Shown: positions 43,311 through 53,385, numbered from the stretch's first letter. The stretch is DNA of 64,000 nt from Bacteroidia bacterium (GCA_030427985.1 JAUIBH010000012.1:1-64000), one strand, 5' to 3'. The notes: a model not told the origin generated them from the sequence alone. Made by a program: numbers and translations.

Positions 43311-45458
43311 CTATTTGATCAGGTTGATTTCCACTCTTCGGTTCTGTTGTCTTCCAATTCGGGTTGCATTGGTGGCGATTGGTTTTTCCTCGCCATATCC
43401 AATTGCGGATAGTCTATCTGAGGTGATGCCTTCATTGATCAAGAAATCCCTGACCGAATTTGCTCTAGCCTCAGAAAGTCTTTGGTTGCTCTCGCTGCTT
43501 CCCACACTATCGGTATGGCCTTCAACCGTAAATTTGGCATTAGGATATTCATTCAAGATTTGAATAATGTCTACCATAGTTGATACCGATTCAGGCTTAA
43601 TAGTAGCTTTTCCAGTATCAAACAGTATGGTGCGAGCGTAGTCGTTCAGTTGTTTTTGAACTTCCAGGGTTACTTCAGGACATCCTTTGTTGCTCACTGG
43701 ACCTTCTATATTGGGGCATTCATCATCAATATCGGCTAGGGTGTCACCATCCGTATCTGGGCAACCTTTATGTTCAACACTTCCGGGGGTGTTTGGACAA
43801 CGATCTTCACTGTCTATTATACCATCTCCATCTGTATCGGGGCAGCCATTGAATTCCTCAAGGCCAGCTTCGGTGGGGCAGTCATCATCTTTATCCAGCA
43901 CACCATCACCATCTGTGTCTTTCCAGGGACAACCCTTGTTTTCTTCCGGGCCAGCTTCGTTGGGACAGTCATCGTCCTTGTCCAAAATGCCATCGCTATC
44001 TGTGTCTTTCCAAGGGCAGCCTTTGTTTTCAATAGGACCAGCAACCTCTGGGCATTGGTCTTCTTGGTTGATTATGCCATCATTGTCCTTATCTTTCAAT
44101 CTATTTTGATACACAGGTATTTTAAGACCAGCATATACATCAATGGCTTTTGTATTTTTGCCTGTCATGGCTGAAATAATAGATCCAGATCCTAGGTATA
44201 ATGGCCCCAACCTTAGTCCTGCTCCCCACTGGAACCCCGCTCCCTCAAGAATACTCAGAGGAGAATAAATTCCAAGCCAAGTACTCTCAAACCTAGGGGT
44301 AAGCCTAAATTGGGTCAACGCTCTATTGGCATTGATTTTTTCTTTGGATGTAAGGGGCATGTCCGCATTTAGGTTGAGATAAAATTTGGAATTGATATTC
44401 CAGTCTACATTGGTGTGGAGTGCCGTGGGCAAGGTAACACTGACAGATTCGGTTTCGGAAATTAAATGAAAGTTGTCAAAAAGCGCTTCTTCCAACACAT
44501 CGCCATCAAAGTTGTCTTTGTCTTGGGTTTCATTAAGGTCGTAGAACCTATCAACCCCACTCACGTCATTAATTTTGCCAATATCCGTAATAGAGGCCCC
44601 AAATTTTAGCTTGTACTTATTGGCACCTCGGTCCACAACAGGATTTCCGTTGACATCTGTTTTGGTATATTTGACATGTTCCGGCCTCCATTCATAAACA
44701 AACCCTATATCCGTGCCAATGCCTGCTCCTCCATTAAAATCGAAATAGTTACCACCATTGCCCTCATCATCCAAGCTAGCTGTATTACCATAATTAAATA
44801 GCCCGGTGGTAGTGACTTGGTTGGAGTTTGAATCATAATCAACAGTAATGTCCGAGCCGTAAATATAGACGTTGCCCATACCCTGTATGTACTTTAAAGA
44901 GACCCCTCCTTTTAAGAAATGTTGTTCATTATCTAAAAGTACCCTAGCGTATGAAGCTCCTATTTCGGCCCAGAGGTTAAAGGCACCCGAGATATTTCCT
45001 TCATCCAAGAAGAAATCTTCAGATTCATCAAACCCTCCCTCTTTGTCCAAGAGCTCTCCATTGGCATCGTTTATATTGAAAAAAGCCCTGGCCCTGGTAA
45101 AAAAAGCAAAGGAATGTTTTTTACTGAGGCTGAGCATCACGGAAGGCCCCATTGCATCAATGTTCCATGCAATAAAATTGTTATCTGATGGAAAAGTGGC
45201 CGCGTTGTCAAAAGCTTTACTGAAATCACTGAAAGCATCATCAAGGTTAAAACCAACATAGTTGTTCCCAACAAACGAACTTATACCAAATAAGTTAATG
45301 TCCGTTTTAAGTCTGGAATCAGCTATATTGGCCGGGTTGGAAATAATACCATGCACCCCATTGTAGTTGTCCTCCAATAAGCCAATATAAGATTGGGCAT
45401 GGCTTGCACTGATTGTTACGATGAGTAAGATTCCCATCAAAAATATTTTTGCATTCAT
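43311..45458 (-). CDS. DUF5723 - TSP3 repeats - OmpA peptidoglycan-binding protein
   Basis: 715 residues. The signal peptide ends SASHAQ. Residues ~25-440 are a DUF5723 beta-barrel-like region ([36 protein letters not shown]). Then come five thrombospondin type-3 calcium repeats (DxDxDGxxDxxDxCPxxxGxxxxxGCP). The OmpA C-terminal domain follows with [14 protein letters not shown] and [29 protein letters not shown]. It anchors an outer-membrane barrel to peptidoglycan across a stiff calcium-bound spacer. It is followed by a terminator, so it is transcribed separately from the giant protein it neighbours. Confidence 0.92.
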   Translation of the reverse strand: MNAKIFLMGILLIVTISASHAQSYIGLLEDNYNGVHGIISNPANIADSRLKTDINLFGISSFVGNNYVGFNLDDAFSDFSKAFDNAATFPSDNNFIAWNIDAMGPSVMLSLSKKHSFAFFTRARAFFNINDANGELLDKEGGFDESEDFFLDEGNISGAFNLWAEIGASYARVLLDNEQHFLKGGVSLKYIQGMGNVYIYGSDITVDYDSNSNQVTTTGLFNYGNTASLDDEGNGGNYFDFNGGAGIGTDIGFVYEWRPEHVKYTKTDVNGNPVVDRGANKYKLKFGASITDIGKINDVSGVDRFYDLNETQDKDNFDGDVLEEALFDNFHLISETESVSVTLPTALHTNVDWNINSKFYLNLNADMPLTSKEKINANRALTQFRLTPRFESTWLGIYSPLSILEGAGFQWGAGLRLGPLYLGSGSIISAMTGKNTKAIDVYAGLKIPVYQNRLKDKDNDGIINQEDQCPEVAGPIENKGCPWKDTDSDGILDKDDDCPNEAGPEENKGCPWKDTDGDGVLDKDDDCPTEAGLEEFNGCPDTDGDGIIDSEDRCPNTPGSVEHKGCPDTDGDTLADIDDECPNIEGPVSNKGCPEVTLEVQKQLNDYARTILFDTGKATIKPESVSTMVDIIQILNEYPNAKFTVEGHTDSVGSSESNQRLSEARANSVRDFLINEGITSDRLSAIGYGEEKPIATNATRIGRQQNRRVEINLIK

Positions 45459-46020
45459 TTTTCTATTTTTTGGTAAAATTTGATTTATAGCTAGATCTTT
45501 TTGGGATTAGCGTTGTACAAAGAGAAATGAAATATGTGTGAGGTTTTTATGTAAATGAACGAACGCACCCTTTCAATTGATAAATCAAAAAGATGGGTTT
45601 ACCGCGACTTGTCATGTGGAGAAAAAAGATTCTATTTAAGTAAGAAAAAGACTTCAATTTAAAAATTGACAGAAAACACAATGCGCAAAGTAAAAGAATG
45701 GGAATAAGGCTGTTAAAACAAAAAACCATTACAACCAAGGAACCTATTGATTCCTTGGCGTAACGGAAACCTCAACTAAACTAAACACTTTTATGACCAA
45801 CAGTCTTAAAAAGTGCATTGCTATATGTGCATGCGTTAAAATTGATCTTGCTTTTCAATATGATTTAACGCGTAATTGCACAACAAACATAAGTTGTATT
45901 TATAATTAATAGATGTGCTATCTTATGGATGCCCTTTCTCAACTAACGAATGGGCAATTTGGTTTGGTGGTTTCAAAATAGGAAGTGGTAAATGAGGCCT
46001 ATAAATGATTCATAAAATAA
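45459..46020. other. 560-base intergenic stretch with one hairpin
   Basis: No supported gene. CCAAGGAA-CCTATTGA-TTCCTTGG (45735-45758) forms an 8-bp stem without a T-run. The 63-codon minus ORF at 45547 and a 38-codon plus ORF at 45794 have no supporting features. Confidence 0.4.
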
Positions 46021-46050
46021 AAAAGGCAGTTCACATGAACTGCCTTTTTT
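46021..46050 (-). terminator. terminator of the YegP-like gene
   Basis: GGCAGTTCA-CA-TGAACTGCC with A and T tracts on both sides, suitable for both strands. It directly follows the minus-strand YegP-like gene. Confidence 0.75.
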
Positions 46051-46070
46051 GGGTCAAAAAATATTTTTGG

Positions 46071-46403
46071 CTAGGAAGAAACCTCTTCGACCGAGGCATC
46101 CGGAGCATTCTTCTTTACGGAAGCAACACCATTTTCCATGGCCGATTCGCTGGAATACATCTCGCTGTTCCCAATAACTTGTCCGTTGGATGCTTTTAGG
46201 TTAAAGTATGGACTTCCGTCTTTTGCTGTGCTTCTTTCAAAATTTCCATCGTCCTGCGAATGTTTTCGCACAGACTCAATGCCATTGTCGCAGGCAGCTT
46301 TGGTGGTATACCCCTGACTGCTTAGAATTACTTGGCCGTTTCCAGCTTTTAAATTAAACCTGAACTTGCCAGATTTATCTGTCTTAATCTCAAATTTTCC
46401 CAT
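46071..46403 (-). CDS. YegP/DUF1508 family protein
   Basis: 110 residues made of two copies of the ~45-residue DUF1508 unit: GKFRFNLKAGNGQVILSSQGYTTKAACDNGIESVRKH and SPYFNLKASNGQVIGNSEMYSSESAMENGVASVKKN. This is the full tandem form seen in YegP. Function unknown in the family. Single gene with its own terminator. Confidence 0.92.
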   Translation of the reverse strand: MGKFEIKTDKSGKFRFNLKAGNGQVILSSQGYTTKAACDNGIESVRKHSQDDGNFERSTAKDGSPYFNLKASNGQVIGNSEMYSSESAMENGVASVKKNAPDASVEEVSS

Positions 46404-46586
46404 GGTAATATGTTTAGATTACTAAATCTAGATAATTTCTTAAAAATTGACCAATAAATAAGGGTAAATTTATCAATAAATCAAGGTTTTGGACTTTTTG
46501 GCCAGATGAATGGTATTTTTAGTCCAGTTATCATACAAAAAAGGGAAGCAATTATTGCTTCCTTTTTATTTTATATGGCGCGATGT

Positions 46587-47795
46587 TTACACCCTGATCT
46601 GCCCATCACCAAATACGTAGTATTTGTTGGTGACCAATTCGTTCAATCCAAGTGGTCCACGATGGTGAAGTTTATCCGTGCTAATGGCCAACTCGGCACC
46701 CACACCCATCTGCCCACCATCTGTAAAGCGGGTAGAGGCATTTTGGTACACCGCCGCACAGTCCACATTTTCCATAAAGGTTTGGGCAACACTATCGTTT
46801 TGAGTCATAATGGAAGCAGAATGTCCACCAGAATTAGCGTTTATCTTTTCAATAGCTTCATCCAATCCTGCAACCGAGCCAATAACACATTTCATGGCCA
46901 AGAACTCTTCTTGCCAAACAGATGCGTTAGGAATAAGCTCCTCTTCGGTCAGTACGGTTTTTACCTTTTCATCCACCAAAATAGATACCCCTTTATCATC
47001 CAAAAGTTGTTTCAAATCCTTCAATTTATCCTCATAACCATCAATGTTAGAATCAACTAAAATTTTATCCAAAGCATTGCAGGCGGATATTTTATGGGTC
47101 TTGGCATTTATGATTACCTCCAAGCTCTTTTTCCAATCGGCCTCTTTGTGCACGTATAGGAAATTGTTCCCACGTCCGCTGACCAGAACAGCGCACTTGG
47201 CATGTTCTTTTACAAATGCGATAAGGCGTTCGCCTCCACGCGGTACAATTAAATCCAAATCCTGATCGGGATTCTTCAAAAATTCCTGGGTCTGGGTTCG
47301 GTCCATTTCCAAAAACTGGATAAAATCGGTAGGAAGATTGTTTTCTTCCAATGCCTGGTGCCAGAATTTCACCAATACTTTGTTACTGTGATAGGCTTCT
47401 TTTCCACCTTTCAAAAGGATTTTGTTGCTGGCCTTAAAGGCCAAAACGGCCGCTTCCACAGTAACATCGGGCCGAGACTCATAAATGATCATAATGGTTC
47501 CAAAAGGGGCTGTTTTGTTGATGATCTTTAACCCATTGTCCAATTTCTTGGTAGAGATTTCTTGGTTAACGGGGTCTTTTTGCAATCGAACCTCTTTTAC
47601 GGCCTGAATCATTTGATCCACCTTTTTCTGGTTGACCACCAAGCGGTCATATAAGGCTTGATCGTCCCTGTTGAACGCATCAAGGTCTTTTTGATTGGCT
47701 TGGAGCAGTTCATCACGATTTTCATCGAGAATCCGTTCCATATCTTCCAATACTTTGTTTTTTATATCAGTATTTAATAATTTCATAGTTCTCAT
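46587..47795 (-). CDS. proA: glutamate-5-semialdehyde dehydrogenase
   Basis: 402 residues, with the ALDH fold. FGTIMIIYESRPDVTVEAAVLAFKASNKILLKGGKEA is the NADPH-binding part, VPRGG is conserved, and KISACNALDKILVD holds the catalytic cysteine. It reduces gamma-glutamyl phosphate to glutamate semialdehyde. Last gene of proC-proB-proA, 3 bases after proB; ATG at 47786 (MKLLNTD) is an alternative start. Confidence 0.95.
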   Translation of the reverse strand: MRTMKLLNTDIKNKVLEDMERILDENRDELLQANQKDLDAFNRDDQALYDRLVVNQKKVDQMIQAVKEVRLQKDPVNQEISTKKLDNGLKIINKTAPFGTIMIIYESRPDVTVEAAVLAFKASNKILLKGGKEAYHSNKVLVKFWHQALEENNLPTDFIQFLEMDRTQTQEFLKNPDQDLDLIVPRGGERLIAFVKEHAKCAVLVSGRGNNFLYVHKEADWKKSLEVIINAKTHKISACNALDKILVDSNIDGYEDKLKDLKQLLDDKGVSILVDEKVKTVLTEEELIPNASVWQEEFLAMKCVIGSVAGLDEAIEKINANSGGHSASIMTQNDSVAQTFMENVDCAAVYQNASTRFTDGGQMGVGAELAISTDKLHHRGPLGLNELVTNKYYVFGDGQIRV

Positions 47796-47798
47796 TTT

Positions 47799-48569
47799 TT
47801 ATAGGGAGACTTTGGTCCCTACTTTTTTTCCTTCTACAATATCTATTATTACATTATCTGTTTTCCCGTTCACTATGTAGGAGGGAATGTTGTCTGCTGC
47901 TGCCATTTGGGCATAACTTAATTTAGAGCCCATACCGCCACGACCTTCACCTTCGGCTTTGTTACCTTCCTCAATATACTTGTCTAAATCCTCTTTGGGT
48001 GCCACTTTTTGAATGACTTTTGTCTCTTCTTTTTCAGGATGACCGTCATACAATCCATCGATATCCGTCATGAGAATCAACTTATCGGCATTCATCAGTT
48101 GAGCAATCAATGTGGCCAATTCATCATTGTCCGAAAACATGGACATGGCCACGGAAACGGCATCGTCTTCATTGGCAATGGGCACCACACCTTCCGAAAG
48201 GAGTCCTTCAATACAATTGATCATATTGTCGCGGTGCATCCCTGGATTAAAATCCCGCTTTGTGGGAAGCACCTGGGCACACTTCATGCCATAATCCCTG
48301 AATATGTTATAGTACAACCGCATCATTCTAGGTTGTCCGATGGCAGAATACACTTGTCTCCGTTGTGTCTTGTCCTTAATATTGGCTTTGCCCAACACTT
48401 CTTTTCCCGCAATTACGGACCCGGAAGAGACCAAAATGGTCATAATGTCGCGTTCGTATAGCTCTGCAACTTGTTTTACCAGTTTTTTGAGTACGGGTCT
48501 TACAATTCTGTTGTCTTTGTTGGTCATCACATTGGTTCCCACCTTTATGACCACGAGTTCTTTATACAT
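47799..48569 (-). CDS. proB: glutamate 5-kinase (short form without PUA domain)
   Basis: 256 residues containing only the amino-acid kinase domain: VVIKVGTNVMT, ILVSSGSVIAGKE, ILMTDIDGLYDGHP and GRGGMGSKLSYAQMAA. The C-terminal PUA domain of the E. coli enzyme is absent, as in many Bacteroidota. First step of proline synthesis; lies between proC and proA with 3-base gaps. Confidence 0.95.
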   Translation of the reverse strand: MYKELVVIKVGTNVMTNKDNRIVRPVLKKLVKQVAELYERDIMTILVSSGSVIAGKEVLGKANIKDKTQRRQVYSAIGQPRMMRLYYNIFRDYGMKCAQVLPTKRDFNPGMHRDNMINCIEGLLSEGVVPIANEDDAVSVAMSMFSDNDELATLIAQLMNADKLILMTDIDGLYDGHPEKEETKVIQKVAPKEDLDKYIEEGNKAEGEGRGGMGSKLSYAQMAAADNIPSYIVNGKTDNVIIDIVEGKKVGTKVSL

Positions 48570-48572
48570 GTT

Positions 48573-49379
48573 TTAGTATTCTTCGCCGAGTTCTACGGCA
48601 CGATTAAAGGCTGCAAAGGCAGCTTCCTTGATCATTTCACCTACGTTGTTATCCTGCATGGAATCCAAAGCGGCCCTTGTGGTACCACCTTTGGAAGCTA
48701 CGCGCTCCATCCATGAATCTGGGGTAAGGTTGTTCTGGTTGAACAGTTCCACAGCCCCGGTAAAGGTCTGGCTTACCAATACTTTGGATACATTTTCGGA
48801 AAAGCCCATTTGAAGGGCGGCGTCCATCATGCTCTGCATAAAATAGAATACATAGGCAGGACCACTTCCCGAAATTCCTGTGGAAGCATCGATAAAGTTT
48901 TCACTTTTTACCCTGAGCGATTTGCCAGTGGTGTCCAAAAGCCCCTCCACCATAAAAAGTTCCAAGCGGGATACTTCATCAGCAGAAACGTAGCTGGTGA
49001 GTCCGTGACCCACTTGTGCAGGGAGGTTGGGCATGGCCCGTACCACTTTTGTGATACCCAGGGATTCCTGGATATATTTTATGGTTACCCCTGCCATGAT
49101 GGAAATGAACAATTGTTCTGGTTTCACCAAGTTCTTCATACGTTTGAAGAGGTCTTCGGCATGATAGGGTTTTACGGCCAAGAATATGATATCTGCTTTG
49201 GGAACGCAGTCTTCCAACCGATCTATAGCATCAAAATAGGCAATTTTGCCCACTTCTTCCAATTTTTCTTTTGATTTGTCCAATACCATTATGTTGCGTT
49301 TCTTCAACAATTTGGATTTAGACATACCTGTGGCATAGGTAAGCCCCATGTTACCTGCGCCTATTACCAATACTTTCAT
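48573..49379 (-). CDS. proC: pyrroline-5-carboxylate reductase
   Basis: 268 residues. KVLVIGAGNMGLTYATGM is the dinucleotide-binding loop, VRAMPNLPAQVGHGLTSYV a conserved substrate region, and DASTGISGSGPAYVFYFMQSMMDAALQMG the P5C signature. Last step of proline synthesis, first gene of the operon. Confidence 0.96.
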   Translation of the reverse strand: MKVLVIGAGNMGLTYATGMSKSKLLKKRNIMVLDKSKEKLEEVGKIAYFDAIDRLEDCVPKADIIFLAVKPYHAEDLFKRMKNLVKPEQLFISIMAGVTIKYIQESLGITKVVRAMPNLPAQVGHGLTSYVSADEVSRLELFMVEGLLDTTGKSLRVKSENFIDASTGISGSGPAYVFYFMQSMMDAALQMGFSENVSKVLVSQTFTGAVELFNQNNLTPDSWMERVASKGGTTRAALDSMQDNNVGEMIKEAAFAAFNRAVELGEEY

Positions 49380-49408
49380 TGTTTGGATTAAAAAAGTTTA
49401 TATAAAAT

Positions 49409-49600
49409 TTAGATGGATATGTTACAGTCCTTGCAGTCTTTTACTTTACCGTAGTAGGTTTCCCTGTACTTGTGCAATGTACGTGTAGGGATTCCCAAAA
49501 TGTACCGCTTTATGTACGTGACCTGGGTGGTAAGTTCCCCCATTTTAACACTGTAGCGTTTTTCATACTTGGTTTCCCTTTTAATCTTTGAAAGTTTCAT
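49409..49600 (-). CDS. small basic protein with a CxxC ending, unrecognised
   Basis: 63 residues, MKLSKIKRETKYEKRYSVKMGELTTQVTYIKRYILGIPTRTLHKYRETYYGKVKDCKDCNISI. It is basic with a predicted beta-hairpin and a C-terminal CKDC that could bind a metal. It sits between rpsU (35 bases upstream) and proC (29 bases downstream) in the same direction, so it is probably co-transcribed. I know no function. Confidence 0.6.
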   Translation of the reverse strand: MKLSKIKRETKYEKRYSVKMGELTTQVTYIKRYILGIPTRTLHKYRETYYGKVKDCKDCNISI

Positions 49601-49635
49601 TTTGTTGTTAATGGTGTTGTTGTTAAAATAGATGT

Positions 49636-49833
49636 CTATTCGTTTTCCCTTTCGTTAAGGTACTTAGCTTTGTACTGTGCTTTTTTAATTGTTTTTCTTC
49701 GTTCTACTGATTTTTTGGTGTACTCTTGGCGGTCGCGGATTTGTTCCAAACGCTTGGTGTTCCTATATTTTCTTTTGTAGCGCTTTAGAGCTCTCTCAAT
49801 ACTTTCGCCTGGTTTTACTTCAATTTTGAGCAT
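49636..49833 (-). CDS. rpsU: 30S ribosomal protein bS21
   Basis: 65 residues with the bS21 signature MLKIEVKPGESIERALKRYKRKYRNTKRLEQIRDRQEYTKKSVERR. In Bacteroidota, bS21 with bS18 and bS6 sequesters the anti-Shine-Dalgarno tail of 16S rRNA. Many Flavobacteriales rpsU genes carry an extended Shine-Dalgarno for feedback by bS21-less ribosomes. Here the 25 bases before the ATG (ending AACCGATAAAACATTAT) show none. It lies 8 bases after the GNAT stop, so coupling to GNAT translation is possible instead. Confidence 0.93.
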   Translation of the reverse strand: MLKIEVKPGESIERALKRYKRKYRNTKRLEQIRDRQEYTKKSVERRKTIKKAQYKAKYLNERENE

Positions 49834-49841
49834 ATAATGTT

Positions 49842-50285
49842 TTATCGGTTCAATCTCATTTCTGTGTGGGTTTCACTAAACCCGTATTCTTCAAAAAATT
49901 GTTTATTGGGACATTGGTTTTCGCTGGTTATATGGATGGCAACATCTCCTTTGCAATACTGTAGGGTATAATCCAGAAGCTTTTCTTCAATACCTTGATC
50001 CCTGAAATCTCTGTGAACCACAAAAAACACCATGAAATTCTCTGGGATATAATCTCCCATTCCTGTTTTGTTCACCACGGCCAAGGCAAGAATGTTGTCT
50101 TTATCTTCCATGGAGAACACATAACCGCCCAATCCCGGTATTTCCTTGGTGGAATACTGAATGGCCTTTCGTATGGCCTGTTTAGTGGCCTTTCTTCCTT
50201 CTTGGTGTTCAAAAAGAAAATTGGTAAACCGTGTGGCTTCCATGGTTGAAAGTCGGGTATAGGCATCGTAGGTCTTAATTACCAT
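49842..50285 (-). CDS. GNAT-family acetyltransferase-like protein
   Basis: 147 residues with GNAT layout: strand LALAVVNKT, then MVFFVVHRDFRDQGIEEKLLDYTLQYC as the acetyl-CoA loop region (RDQGIE in place of the usual R/Q-x-x-G-x-G/A), and the late QFFEEYGFSETHTEMRLNR. The P-loop is slightly degenerate (Gly then Ile-Glu). It precedes rpsU in one transcript; S21-modification is tempting but only positional. Confidence 0.75.
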   Translation of the reverse strand: MVIKTYDAYTRLSTMEATRFTNFLFEHQEGRKATKQAIRKAIQYSTKEIPGLGGYVFSMEDKDNILALAVVNKTGMGDYIPENFMVFFVVHRDFRDQGIEEKLLDYTLQYCKGDVAIHITSENQCPNKQFFEEYGFSETHTEMRLNR

Positions 50286-50784
50286 GCTTATGTTTTGCGA
50301 TAAAATGATGTTGTTGTTTTTGGTTACAAATAGGGCTTATTGCCATATCCCGAAAAGTGTTGCTTTCCAAGATTGCGCATTGCAAGAGAAACCTTGGTCA
50401 AAGGTTTTAATTAAAAAGTAGGTGGGATGAATTTATCCGGTTGGTTACGAAATACCAGATAGGTAAAACTAAGGATCCTACAGTTTTTTCTCTCGTGGAG
50501 CTTGATTTTCATCGGGACAAAGATAAGTCAAATAGGCCGTAAATCCCAATTTTACTGGGTTTTATATTTTTTATAACGTTTTTTGAACTTCATATTTTTT
50601 AGATAGGGTGCTTAATATAAGGAGGGAAGGCTCAAGGTTAATTTTATACAAATACCCATATAAATTACCCGTACCGTCTTTAAATTGTTTAAGGTAACCA
50701 TGTTGAATCAAATTCGTAATTTTAAAGGAGCAACAGTATCTTTAATTGATTTGCTAAGGAAAGTTCAATAGAAACCCAATAGTT
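50286..50784. other. 500-base divergent intergenic region
   Basis: Contains the minus-strand promoter candidate at 50518 for GNAT-rpsU, which would give a leader of about 220 bases, long for this genome. No convincing TAnnTTTG box is seen for the plus-strand oxidoreductase. A 38-codon plus-strand ORF at ~50305 lacks support. Confidence 0.4.
50518..50549 (-). promoter_or_regulatory. promoter for GNAT-rpsU
   Basis: On the minus strand TTG (50549-50547) and TATCTTTG (50525-50518) with 21 bases between them match the -33/-7 pattern. Confidence 0.5.
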
Positions 50785-53013
50785 ATGAAAACTCAAATGG
50801 ACCGACGTTTATTTTTAAAATCTTCAACCTTAGCAGGAGGTGGAATGCTCTTGGGTTTTAGTTGGATGCTATCCTGTAAGGATAAAACCAAGGGGATGGC
50901 AGAAACTATTCCCGAAAATTGGGTTGAGGTCAACGGCTACATCAAAATAGCTGAAAATGGCTTGGTGACCATTATGTCGCCCAACCCAGAAGGAGGTCAG
51001 AACGTGAAAACGTCCATGCCCATGATCATTGCTGAAGAACTGGATGCAGATTGGGAACGCGTTGTAGTGGAACAAGCCCCACTGGATACAGATAGATATA
51101 CGCGTCAATTTATTGGGGGAAGTCAGGCCATACGGCAAAGTTGGGAACGGTTGCGGCAAGCCGGCGCCTCAGCAAAATATATGTTGATGCAAGCCGCTTC
51201 AGAACTTTGGGAAGTGCCCATTGATGAAATTACCGCCCAAAAAGGAGAATTATCCCATGCAGGAAGTGGCAAAAAAGCTGGTTATGGCGAGTTGGCCTCT
51301 GCCGCTTCCAAAGTACCTGTTCCGGAGACGGTTCCTTTAAAAGAAATAAATGAGTTTACCTTGATTGGAACATCGCAGAAGAATGTGGATGCAAAAAAAA
51401 TAGTAACAGGCAAACCTTTGTTTGGATTGGACCATCAGAAAGAAGGCATGTTGATAGCTATGGTCATCCACCCTCCGGCATTTGGAATGACATTAAAGGA
51501 TTTTGATGCTTCTTCCGTGGCAAATATGCCTGGAATCAAAGATGTTTTTTCAATTAAAACGTATGACGAAGATTACAAATGGCTGTTTTTTGATACAAAT
51601 TCATTTATGAATTTGGTTGTGGTGGTGGGTGAATCCACCTGGGAAGTGATGAACGCCAAAAAGGCATTAGAACCCCATGTGGAATGGGAACTCAATTCTG
51701 AAAGAACAATCACAAGAGATCGGTTTGGAACGGAGCAAACTTTACATTTCCCAGCGGGACTGGAAAACACATCGGACCATGACCTGAAAAAGAAAGAAAT
51801 GTCTGCACAAAAAGGAAATGTGGAACGAAAGGACGGTGACCCGGAAAAAGCACTTCAAAATGCATCCAAAGTGTTGGAACGTTCCTACACAGCCCCTTTT
51901 CTGGCGCACAATTGCATGGAACCCATGAACTTTTTTGCGGATGTAAAAGAGGATCGGGCCGAACTGGCAGGACCCTTACAAAAACCCGAGTACACAGAAC
52001 AAACACTTTCCGCTCGTTTAGGGCTTCCCTTGGAAAAGATTGATATTAAAATGACCCGATTGGGGGGTGGTTATGGCCGTAGATCCTATGCGCATTGGTT
52101 GGTTGAGGCAGGAATCATTTCCCAACGAATGAAAGCCCCGGTAAAATTAATGTACACCCGGGAAGATGATATGACATCGGGAATTTACAGACCCACCTAT
52201 CGAGCTACTTATAAAGCAGCATTGGATTCCAATAATAATTTAACAGGGTTACACGTGAATGCGGGCGGAATTCCAGAAACCCCACTATACGCCAATCGAT
52301 TTCCTGCTGGAACCATAGATCATTATCTGGCAGAAAGTTGGGTCATTCCTTCTAATATTACAGTAGGATCCTTTAGGGCTCCAAGCTCTAATTTTATGGC
52401 CTGTGCCGAACAATCTTTTTTAGATGAATTGGCCGAGGAAATGGGAAAAGACCCCATAGAATTTAGATTGGAATTGCTGACCCGTGCCGAAAACAATCCT
52501 GTGGGTGAAAACAACGATTATGACCCAGCCCGTTATAAAGGTGTTTTGGAGTTGGTGCGGGAAAAATCCAATTGGGGAGAAGAAAAACCAGGGGTCTTTC
52601 GTGGTGTTTCGGCTTATTTCTGCCATAACTCCTATGCGGCCCAAGTGTTGGATTTGGTGATGAAAGATGGATTTCCACAAGTTCAAAAAGTATATTGTGC
52701 TGTGGATTGTGGCATTGTGGTCAATCCTGATGCGGCCAAAAATCTACTGGAAGGTGCTGTAGTGGACGGTATTGGAAATGCCTTGTTTGGTTCCCTGACC
52801 TTTACGGATGGAAAGCCCAACAAACAAAATTTTGATACGTACCGATTGATTCGAATGGCAGAAGCACCTAAAGAAATTGAAGTCCACTTTGTGCAAAACC
52901 AAATTGACCCAACAGGTTTGGGTGAACCTGCGTTTCCACCGGTGTTCCCTGCATTGGCAAATGCTATATACAAGGCTACAGGGAAGCGGCTGTACGACCA
53001 ACCTTTTTTATAA
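50785..53013 (+). CDS. xanthine-dehydrogenase-family molybdopterin-binding large subunit (IorB-like)
   Basis: 742 residues. MDRRLFLKSSTLAGGGMLLGFSWMLSC is a twin-arginine-like signal, possibly lipidated at the Cys. The cofactor region shows RLGGGYGRRSYAHWLVEAG and SFRAPSSNFMACAEQSFLDELA. The Mo-site glutamate is in GLGEPAFPPVFPALANA near the end. The family (isoquinoline 1-oxidoreductase beta / aldehyde dehydrogenases) hydroxylates aromatic or aldehyde substrates and normally needs a separate 2Fe-2S subunit; none is encoded on either side, which is odd. The substrate is not predictable. It ends 40 bases before the island boundary. Confidence 0.88.
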   Translation: MKTQMDRRLFLKSSTLAGGGMLLGFSWMLSCKDKTKGMAETIPENWVEVNGYIKIAENGLVTIMSPNPEGGQNVKTSMPMIIAEELDADWERVVVEQAPLDTDRYTRQFIGGSQAIRQSWERLRQAGASAKYMLMQAASELWEVPIDEITAQKGELSHAGSGKKAGYGELASAASKVPVPETVPLKEINEFTLIGTSQKNVDAKKIVTGKPLFGLDHQKEGMLIAMVIHPPAFGMTLKDFDASSVANMPGIKDVFSIKTYDEDYKWLFFDTNSFMNLVVVVGESTWEVMNAKKALEPHVEWELNSERTITRDRFGTEQTLHFPAGLENTSDHDLKKKEMSAQKGNVERKDGDPEKALQNASKVLERSYTAPFLAHNCMEPMNFFADVKEDRAELAGPLQKPEYTEQTLSARLGLPLEKIDIKMTRLGGGYGRRSYAHWLVEAGIISQRMKAPVKLMYTREDDMTSGIYRPTYRATYKAALDSNNNLTGLHVNAGGIPETPLYANRFPAGTIDHYLAESWVIPSNITVGSFRAPSSNFMACAEQSFLDELAEEMGKDPIEFRLELLTRAENNPVGENNDYDPARYKGVLELVREKSNWGEEKPGVFRGVSAYFCHNSYAAQVLDLVMKDGFPQVQKVYCAVDCGIVVNPDAAKNLLEGAVVDGIGNALFGSLTFTDGKPNKQNFDTYRLIRMAEAPKEIEVHFVQNQIDPTGLGEPAFPPVFPALANAIYKATGKRLYDQPFL

Positions 53014-53024
53014 GCTTAAAAAAC

Positions 53025-53052
53025 AAAAAAGCCCCGATTTCTCGGAGCTTTT
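53025..53052 (-). terminator. bidirectional terminator between oxidoreductase and tRNA remnant
   Basis: GCCCCGA-TTTC-TCGGAGC flanked by A6 and T5. The single mismatch becomes a G-U pair on the minus strand, so it is the original tRNA-Asp terminator and may also serve the plus-strand oxidoreductase. Confidence 0.75.
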
Positions 53053-53053
53053 T

Positions 53054-53075
53054 GCGGTCTGGACGGGACTCGAAC
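53054..53075 (-). other. tRNA-Asp 3' remnant, putative integration (att) site
   Basis: On the minus strand GTTCGAGTCCCGTCCAGACC then G gives a T-loop, half T-stem, acceptor 3' strand and a G discriminator, the latter typical of tRNA-Asp. The upstream sequence (GGCAAAAA) is not tRNA, so five-sixths of the gene is missing. This is what remains when an element inserts in a tRNA 3' end and carries the intact copy to its other edge. Confidence 0.8.
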
Positions 53076-53385
53076 TTTTTGCCAAAATACATCGTTTTTC
53101 AGTGTCTCCCAGAGGGTCATTTTTGGGAGGCACCGAATTGCTCACCTTTTGACAAATTTTAACCTTTTTAACATTAAAAATGATGGATTTTGACCCAGAA
53201 TGAAACTTTGGTTTCAATATCGATTATATAAAGTGTTTTATGTCATAAATCTACATTTTCCTGGCCAGATAACAGAAATAGATTTTTTGATTTGTTTTTA
53301 AACCATTTAAGAAGTATGTAATCGATAAGTTTGTAGAACATTTCTTTATGAGGAATATAGGATAGTTCTAGATTTTTATTTGGGA
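53076..53385. other. AT-rich island edge without a gene
   Basis: 310 bases between the tRNA remnant and the first island ORF. A short inverted repeat (CTCCCA ... TGGGAG, about 53115-53140) lies near the boundary and could be a recombinase arm site. No other feature. Confidence 0.4.
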
